Assembly: GCA_037176725.1 (NCBI GenBank)
Contig: JAZBRS010000011.1
Coordinates: forward strand, 1,178,001 to 1,242,000
DNA: 64,000 bases
Direction of reading: 5' to 3'
DNA from: Posidonia oceanica
Taxonomy: Eukaryota > Streptophyta > Magnoliopsida > Alismatales > Posidoniaceae
A model generated the notes under the pieces. That model had not been told where the DNA came from and made no database searches. It was given only the letters and a program-made list of their open reading frames with translations. The translations under genes and the position numbers were made by a program. How positions within the stretch are numbered: the first letter of the stretch is position 1; each line of letters starts with the position of its first letter. Of this stretch, positions 58,660 to 64,000 are shown one piece after another.

Positions 58660-59125
58660 TTCTCAGCTGGAATGTCCATGGTTTGAATAATGGCGAGAAG
58701 TTATGCATCGTCAGGGACTACACTCGCCGGCTTAAGTGCAAAGTCATATGCCTTCTAGAACACAAGATCAAAAAGGATGTGGATCGCTTGGTCTCAGAGC
58801 ATTGGAATCTGTTCGATGTAGCCAGCAACCTATCCTCGAATCCCCCTAGAATGATTATGGTTCTATGGAATAGGAACAGGGTAACACTCACCCCTATTTT
58901 GGTAACCTGCCAATTAATCTATTTTGAAGCCTCGTTGCCCACCAAGCCCGATTTCTTCCTCACAATGGTGTACGGGGCAAATGACAATGGAGCTCAGAGG
59001 CAGCTCTGGTCAGATTTGATTAACTTACATCCCAATGGTCCTTGGATTATAACGGGAGACTTCAACTGCATTAGGTACAATGCTGAGAAATAGGGCTCGT
59101 CCATCCGAAATACCACAGCCATGTC
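58653..59125 (+). pseudogene. LINE D ORF2, endonuclease N-terminal part
   Basis: ATG at 58,653 overlaps the ORF1 stop (ATGCTGA). It reads MLILSWNVHGLNNGEKL (His for Arg in WNVRG), CLLEHKIKKDVDRLV, MVLWNRNRVTLTPI, FFLTMVYGANDNGAQRQLWS, GDFNCIRYNAEK, then TAG at 59,091-59,093. The following RNTTAMS is the point where LINE G enters. Confidence 0.8.
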
Positions 59126-59326
59126 TAGGAAAAAGAGCAGAACGGAGTGAGAGGGAAATTCTAGTGAGAGAAGGTCTGACTTCTCTCTAGGATTTGGGTT
59201 TCCTTTAGGGGGTTCTCCCTCCATTTCTTTCTCCTTGGGTGGGCTTTTTAGTGCCATACTAATTAGCCCACTTCGCCTAAGCACTGTTGGCCCATTAGCG
59301 TTTGTCTCGCTACAGTTGGCACTGAT
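59126..59326 (+). other. LINE G 5' UTR
   Basis: Leader starting TAGGAAAAAGAGCAGAACGG with an AGTGAGAGAAGGTCTGAC block shared with E, then pyrimidine-rich and GGGC-rich sequence. It corresponds in position to the leaders of B, D and E. An internal promoter is expected for a LINE but cannot be seen directly. Confidence 0.65.
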
Positions 59327-60827
59327 GTGGGCCCGGTAAACCTGATTAGCATGGCGATGGCTAATTCAATGGCGTCGTTAATGCTAGGTGAATTTCTCCT
59401 GCCTTCCCTCTGGGGATCGGGAAATGGTAACGCTCCACCGCCTGATGATCACCACTTTCCAGCTATGGGAGGTGGTCAAGGAAACATGGCGGGACGTGGT
59501 AGAGGGGGGAGGCGACCCAGGTCTACTCACCAACGTCGGTCGCACTCCAGACGACCTGAAGACCGTTCCAGCTCGAAGAGGGCACTGAACAGCTCTGCTG
59601 CTACCATCCCGGTGGCGGAGAAACCAGCATCATGGGCTGAGAGATGCATTGTCTCTAAATCCTGGTCTCCCAGGGCACTGAGCTTTTTTGCACCTGTGGT
59701 CAAAGAGGGAGTGAAAGTTGCGGTATGCCCGCCGGAGGAAATCGCGAAAGCGGCTGCCAATTGGGATCAAGTTCTAATGGGTTATTTTGTCGGTCTTAAA
59801 CCGTATGTTTCGGCCTTGGCTGGACACTTCAAGCGTCTTTGGATGATTAAGGGGGACCTCCAGGTTCTGTCGTGGGGAAATGGGTTCCTCCTCTTCAAGT
59901 TCTCCGATGATGGAGATAAAAAGTGAGCTCTGGAAGAGGGGCCATGGTTTGTTCGAGGGAAGCCTCTAGTGCTCAGGCCATGGTCCATCGATTCTAAGTT
60001 CGAGAAAGACAAGCTTCTGACCATCAGTTCCCAAACCTTGCACTCCGGTACTGGTCGCCTTCCCTCATCGAAAGAGCTGCTAGCACACTGGGCATGCCAC
60101 TGTATATGGACGAAGCCACAGCTACAGGTTCTAGAGTGGACTTCGCTCGTGTGTGTATTGAGATAGGCTCGTCCTTCTCCTACCCACGCACCACCCACCT
60201 GGAAGTGGAAGGAGTTCTGGACGACATTGAGGTTGATTATGATTGGCAACCATCACCATGTCAAAGGTGTTCGTCCTTTGGTCACGAGCCGGGATCATGC
60301 ATCTCTATGTGTGAGACTGTGGCTACAATGGGGGAAACATCCAACCAATCTCTGGCTTCGGAGAGTTTGGTGATAGAAAAGGTTGTGGAGGCATCTTCAC
60401 CTCCCATTGATCCTGCTGTGCTGGGGCCAGAGCATGTTAGGACGGAGTGCACCATTATCCCGAAAACCTCGAGTGGGAAGCACAAAGCTCAGGCTGTGGA
60501 TATGCTTGCTCGAGAACCGGCTAACAAGGAGCCAGTAATAGCAAACAGTACTCCCATAGCTCGATTTGAGGAACGACAGGTGACTAGAGTTCCCGAAGCT
60601 AAACCAAGTTCCACTCCACTCCCCATGCAAAGAAGAGTATATCTACCTCTCCCCCAAAGCGTTTAAATCAGTTCTCTGCAATCGAGACCTTTGATGAAGA
60701 AGTGGAGTCGTTGATTGCCAAAGCCCAACAATCACGTAAGACAGTTCATCCCCGATTGCTGGGGGCAAGTGGAAGAGATTTAGAGCCTGGAGGGCCTCAG
60801 GAGAGAGCACCAAAAATCACCCCCCTA
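59327..60827 (+). pseudogene. LINE G ORF1 (DUF4283 and CCHC knuckle)
   Basis: Starts MGPVNLISMAMANSMASLML; GRGRGGRRPRSTHQRRSHSR, EKPASWAERCIVSKSWSPRA, VKVAVCPPEEIAKAAANWDQ, GYFVGLKPYVSALAGHFKRL. A TGA at 59,924-59,926 replaces the CGA of DKKRALEE, a typical CpG change. A deletion near 60,020 shifts the frame. From 60,094: PLYMDEATATGSRVDFARVC and an intact knuckle CQRCSSFGHEPGSC (60,259-60,300). A frame change near 60,650 precedes EEVESLIAKAQQSRKTVHPR. That last piece reads into ORF2 without a stop. Confidence 0.83.
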
Positions 60828-61990
60828 ATGACAATTCTCTGCTGGAATGTTAGGGGCTTAAATAAACCTGGGAAGATAAAGTCGATCCAAGACTTCTCCA
60901 GCCAGTACAATTGTGACATTGTGTGCCTTCTTGAGCACAAGTTAAAACAGGACACTCTGAGCATCCTGAGCAAGCAATGGAGTAATTTTGATGTACTCTC
61001 CAACACATCCTCCGATCCTTCTGGCCGCATCATGATCCTTTGGAACTCGTGATCGATCACCATCTCTAAGCTAGCTGAAACAGGACAGTTCATCCAACTT
61101 GACTGTCGCTTTCTATCCCCCCCATCTAGATGCATTCTCTCTGTGGTGTATGGTGCGAACGATGTGGTTTCAAGGAGACAACTGTGGGATGACCTCCTCC
61201 GTTCTCAGTCGTCCATCCCTTGGATTGTCACGGGCGAGTTCAATTGCATCCACAACATGGTAGAAAAGGCGGGCTCCAATTTTTTGAATCTTCCGGCCAT
61301 GTCCGAGTTCAACAATTTCATTAACGATGCTTCTCTCATCGAAATGGTCACGACTGGATCGGAATTCACTTGGTGCAACATGAGTCTTTCCAGGCCTATC
61401 CATTGCCAGTTGGATCGAACCCTTATCTCCCTCGATTGTCTGGCTCTCTTCCCTACCAGTGACACCCATGTTGGAGATAGACTGACGAGTGACCATAACC
61501 CACTCCTCATCAAGCTCTCCACTGCTAGCACCCGTTCCAAAGCTCAATTTAGGTTCTTCAATCACTGGACTGCTCACCAGGATTTCCTCCCCTTTATAGC
61601 CCGATATTGGAGGTACCAGGTCCAAGGGAATCCGACATTCAGATTCATCAAGAAGTTGGACTCTATTAAGCGCCACCTTCAGTGGTGGTCTAAGAGAGTT
61701 TTTGGGCACACCAAGGATCGTATTGCGAGCTGCACTAAGTCGCTGGGCTCTATACAAGAGGCCTTACGCTTGGATCCTCTTAGCTCGGGGCTGATTCAGG
61801 CGAAGGCTAACTATCGGCGACAACTATCCGACCTCTACTACTAGGAGGAGTCCATAGCTAAGCAGAGATCTCGTATCCATTGGCTTCGGGAAGAGGACGC
61901 CAACACTGCCTTTTTCCACACCTCTATCCGAGCCAAACGAGCTCGAAACACTATACGGAATATTGAGGTTCATGGCTACCTCCTCAATGA
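60828..61990 (+). pseudogene. LINE G ORF2, endonuclease domain and linker
   Basis: Starts MTILCWNVRGLNKPGKIKSI, CLLEHKLKQDTLSILSKQWS, SDPSGRIMILWNS, then a TGA at about 61,050. It reopens at 61,143: MVYGANDVVSRRQLWDDLLR, GEFNCIHNMVEKAGS, TWCNMSLSRPIHCQLDRTLI, catalytic LTSDHNPLLIKL, WRYQVQGNPTFRFIKKLDSI, FGHTKDRIASC. A TAG at 61,842 is followed by RIHWLREEDANTAFFHTSIR. The catalytic Glu, Asp and His residues are present. Confidence 0.86.
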
Positions 61991-62132
61991 CACATAGAGC
62001 ATTGGTCAGGCTTTCTTCCACAAATATAACAGGCTTCTTAATTTGAGCCATGGCTGGAATGGCATTCCATAGGGCCTCCTCACGGAGTTGATCTTGGGTG
62101 AGGATAATAGGAGGCTTTGAGCTCTAGCTTCG

Positions 62133-63380
62133 ATGGAAGAATTCAGTGCGGTAGTGGGTCACCTGAGTACCGACCGAGCACCAGGCATTGATGGGTTCAA
62201 TGGCGGCTTCTACCGAGCGGCCTGGCCTATCATCTCCACTGACCTCCTTGCTGCTATTAATAATGTGTTGAGGTCTGGGCACCTTCTCTCCCAAGTCAAC
62301 CATACTGTCCTCTGCCTTGTGCCGAAGAAGGCTGTGCCGAAGTCGGTAGATGACTATCGACCCTTAGCACTGTGTAACGTCCTCTACCTCATCCTTGCAA
62401 AGTTGCTCTCCAATAGACTCAAGCCTCTGCTACCCAAGATTATCGACCCAAATCAGTGTGCATTTATTCAAGGGAGAAGGATCACCGACTCAATTCTCCT
62501 AGCACATGAGCTCTGCCACAATTTGCATTCAGGCCAGGGACGAGCCCGCATGTGTATCAAGCATGACCTGAGGAAGGCCTTCAACTCCCTGAGCCGCACC
62601 TTCCTCTGTGACGTCCTCCGGAGTACGGGTTTTGGCAACCAATGGATGAATTGGATTGAGATGTGTCAGCATGCGACCTTCTCACTGAATATTAATGGAG
62701 AATCCACCACATCCTTTTCTTCTTCCAATGGTGTTCGACAGGGGGACCCCCTATCCCCGTACCTTTTCGTCGTGGCAATGCAGGCTCTCTCAGCCATGTT
62801 AAAGCAAGCGGAGCAGAATGATGAGCTTGATCCTATGGCCTGTGGTACGATCGCCATATCTCACATCATCTTCGCAGATGACTTAATGGTCTTTTTGAAG
62901 GTAGACAAGAAGAATGCAAGATGTCTGAAGAGGATCCTAGATGATTTCTCCGCTCGATCTAGGCTAACCATAAACTTGCTTAAGAGTGCGATTTACTTCG
63001 GAGGTACCATGAAGGATAGAAGGTGGATTGAGTCGCACCTGAGCCTAAGTATAGGGGAGCTCCTGGTGAGGTATCTAGGCCTCCCACTCCTGTCCAAGAG
63101 ATGCAAAGGACAGTGCACCCCTAACTCAGGCAATTACAGCGTGCCTGCAATCTTGGAAGGCTAAGTTCCTCTCCTTTGCTGGTAGGTTGGAGCTCATCCA
63201 GTCGGTCCTCTCCTCTCTACACCTCTACTGGATTGCTGTGTTCACCCTCCCAGCCAGTGTGCTCCAAACTAGCGATCGAGCCATGCTTCACTTCCTGTGG
63301 CACGGCACGGCATGAGGAAGACCGTTTACACTTCCTGGAATGATGTGTGCTGCCCCAAAGCTGAAGGTGGACTAGGTATC
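62133..63380 (+). pseudogene. LINE G ORF2, reverse transcriptase domain (best preserved)
   Basis: A 343-codon uninterrupted frame, 62,133-63,164: MEEFSAVVGHLSTDRAPGID, PKSVDDYRPLALCNVLYLIL, CAFIQGRRITDSILLAHELC, motif A KHDLRKAFNSLS (catalytic Asp kept, second Asp changed to Asn), motif B GVRQGDPLSPYLFVVAMQAL, catalytic FADDLMVFLKVDKKNARCLK and RYLGLPLLSKR. A frameshift near 63,100 moves the thumb (SFAGRLELIQSVLSSLHLYW) to another frame. The core motifs are intact, but flanking stops in ORF2 mean it is not a working element. Confidence 0.9.
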
Positions 63381-64000
63381 CAAAGACCCAGTGATTGTAA
63401 CCGTGTGGGCATCGTCCGGCTCCTCTGGGAGGTGGAAACCAACCACGATGCTCTGTGGGTGAAGTGGATGCACAATAAGTACCTTTGAGGGAGTTTGATT
63501 TGGTGTACTCGACCACCTTAGAATGCCTCTTGGGCCTGGCGTGGCATTCTCCAGATTCGCCACCTCGCAGTTGATCTACTAAAATACCATCTGGGAGACG
63601 GCCGGTCCACCAGCTTCTTCCTGGACCCATGGTTGGGCCATCCACCCATCCTCCTCCAAGCGGGAGATAGGCTATGCTAGGACATGGTCTGTGATTCCTT
63701 CTGTAAGGTGGGAGACTTCATTGAAGACCAGCAATGGAACCTTCCTACTCCTACCACTCTTGACATGCACGAGTTATGGCCTGACATTCTTGCCACTCCA
63801 CTGGGTCTTGGTAGTGATCACATCTCATGGACCCCCTCTAAGGCTAGCTTCTCTCTCCACTTTGCTTGGGAAGCCATTCAAGCTCAGAACTCGGAGGTTA
63901 GTTGGGCCTCCTTTGTGTGGTACAGGGGAGCTGTTCCCCGGCAAGCTTTCTGCACTTGGCGTGCTCTCCAGCGAGGATTACCTTCTCATGACAACCTCCA
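63381..64000 (+). pseudogene. LINE G ORF2, zf-RVT region, cut by the window end
   Basis: Reads IQRPSDCNRVGIVRLLWEVE, WVKWMHNKYL followed by TGA, then GILQIRHLAVDLL, YHLGDGRSTSFFLDPWLGHP, TTLDMHELWPDILATPLGLG, SHGTPSKASFSLHFAWEAIQ-like sequence and VVYRGAVPRQAFCTWRALQR, with two stops and frame changes. The zinc-finger cysteines should lie just beyond the window. Confidence 0.8.

Larger units (their letters stand above)
56897..59125 (+). mobile_element. LINE D, 5' part, inserted in the gypsy-like element
   Basis: Plus-strand LINE of the A/B family. The leader starts near 56,897 with GAGTGAGAGAGAGACC-like words shared with B, E and G; ORF1 is about 57,088-58,659 and ORF2 starts at 58,653. The element is cut at about 59,125 in the endonuclease by LINE G, and its remainder should lie beyond 64,000. 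Confidence 0.82.
59126..64000 (+). mobile_element. LINE G, 5'-complete, runs off the window
   Basis: Plus-strand L1-type LINE: leader 59,126-59,326, ORF1 59,327-60,827, ORF2 from 60,828 beyond the window end. Its sequence is closer to N1 and E than to A/B/D. It is the youngest-looking copy, with the longest open RT frame, but it still has stops in ORF1 and ORF2. It is inserted after GCCATGTC (59,118-59,125) in LINE D. Confidence 0.87.

Noticed and set aside
62133..63164. LINE G reverse transcriptase as evidence of an active, intact element
   Set aside because: The RT frame is open, but ORF1 has a TGA at 59,924, the endonuclease has a TGA near 61,050 and a TAG at 61,842, and a frameshift follows near 63,100.
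1..64000. tRNA, rRNA, host protein-coding genes or microbial operons
   Set aside because: I saw no tRNA-like or rRNA-like sequence and no non-transposon protein. All coding signals are assigned to LINEs or the gypsy-like element.

Overview
This 64 kb window holds no recognisable host gene. It is repeat-rich, heterochromatin-like DNA from a plant nuclear genome. The plant origin rests on L1-type LINEs whose ORF1 carries a DUF4283-like domain plus a CCHC zinc knuckle and whose ORF2 ends in the plant-type zf-RVT domain, and on a Ty3/Gypsy-like element with a G-patch module. I cannot name the species. Every coding stretch is broken by stops or frameshifts, many of them explicable as CpG-to-TpG decay, so coding remains are annotated as pseudogenes.

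Layout. (1) 1-14,843: LINE A (+), whose 5' end lies just outside the window, is interrupted twice. LINE N1 (-) sits in its ORF1 (512-4,241). LINE B (-), a full-length member of the same family, sits in its endonuclease domain (5,839-12,313) and itself carries a truncated LINE C (-). (2) 14,844-28,256 and 33,551-49,187: one satellite array of about 29 kb built on a 79-bp unit, split by a near full-length LINE E (-) at 28,257-33,550. Each unit consists of two related ~39.5-bp halves, each a small inverted repeat around the same 17-bp core. Longer periods (about 198, 437, 672, 1,988 and 2,890 bp) are superimposed. (3) 49,188-50,200: truncated LINE F (-). (4) 50,200-56,896: 5' part of a degenerate Ty3/Gypsy-like element (leader, gag, protease, G-patch, linker), invaded by two 5'-truncated LINEs (52,987-53,304 and 54,275-54,997) with readable target-site duplications. 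(5) 56,897-64,000: LINE D (+), cut in its endonuclease domain by LINE G (+), which runs off the window and holds the best-preserved reverse transcriptase here (62,133-63,164).

How it fits together. The LINEs encode ORF1 (RNA binding) and ORF2 (endonuclease, reverse transcriptase, zinc finger) for target-primed reverse transcription. The copies share a 3' end made of a small GAGGG/CCCTC hairpin, a TTTGCTTGGC-like motif and an A-tail. In several copies the ORF1 stop overlaps the ORF2 start, which suggests translational coupling. The nesting gives relative ages: gypsy before D before G, A before N1 and B, B before C, and satellite before E. The most interesting features are the two-hairpin satellite with half-integer higher-order periods, two LINE insertions at the same codon of the endonuclease domain of two host LINEs, and the inverted A/B pair, which could form long double-stranded RNA.
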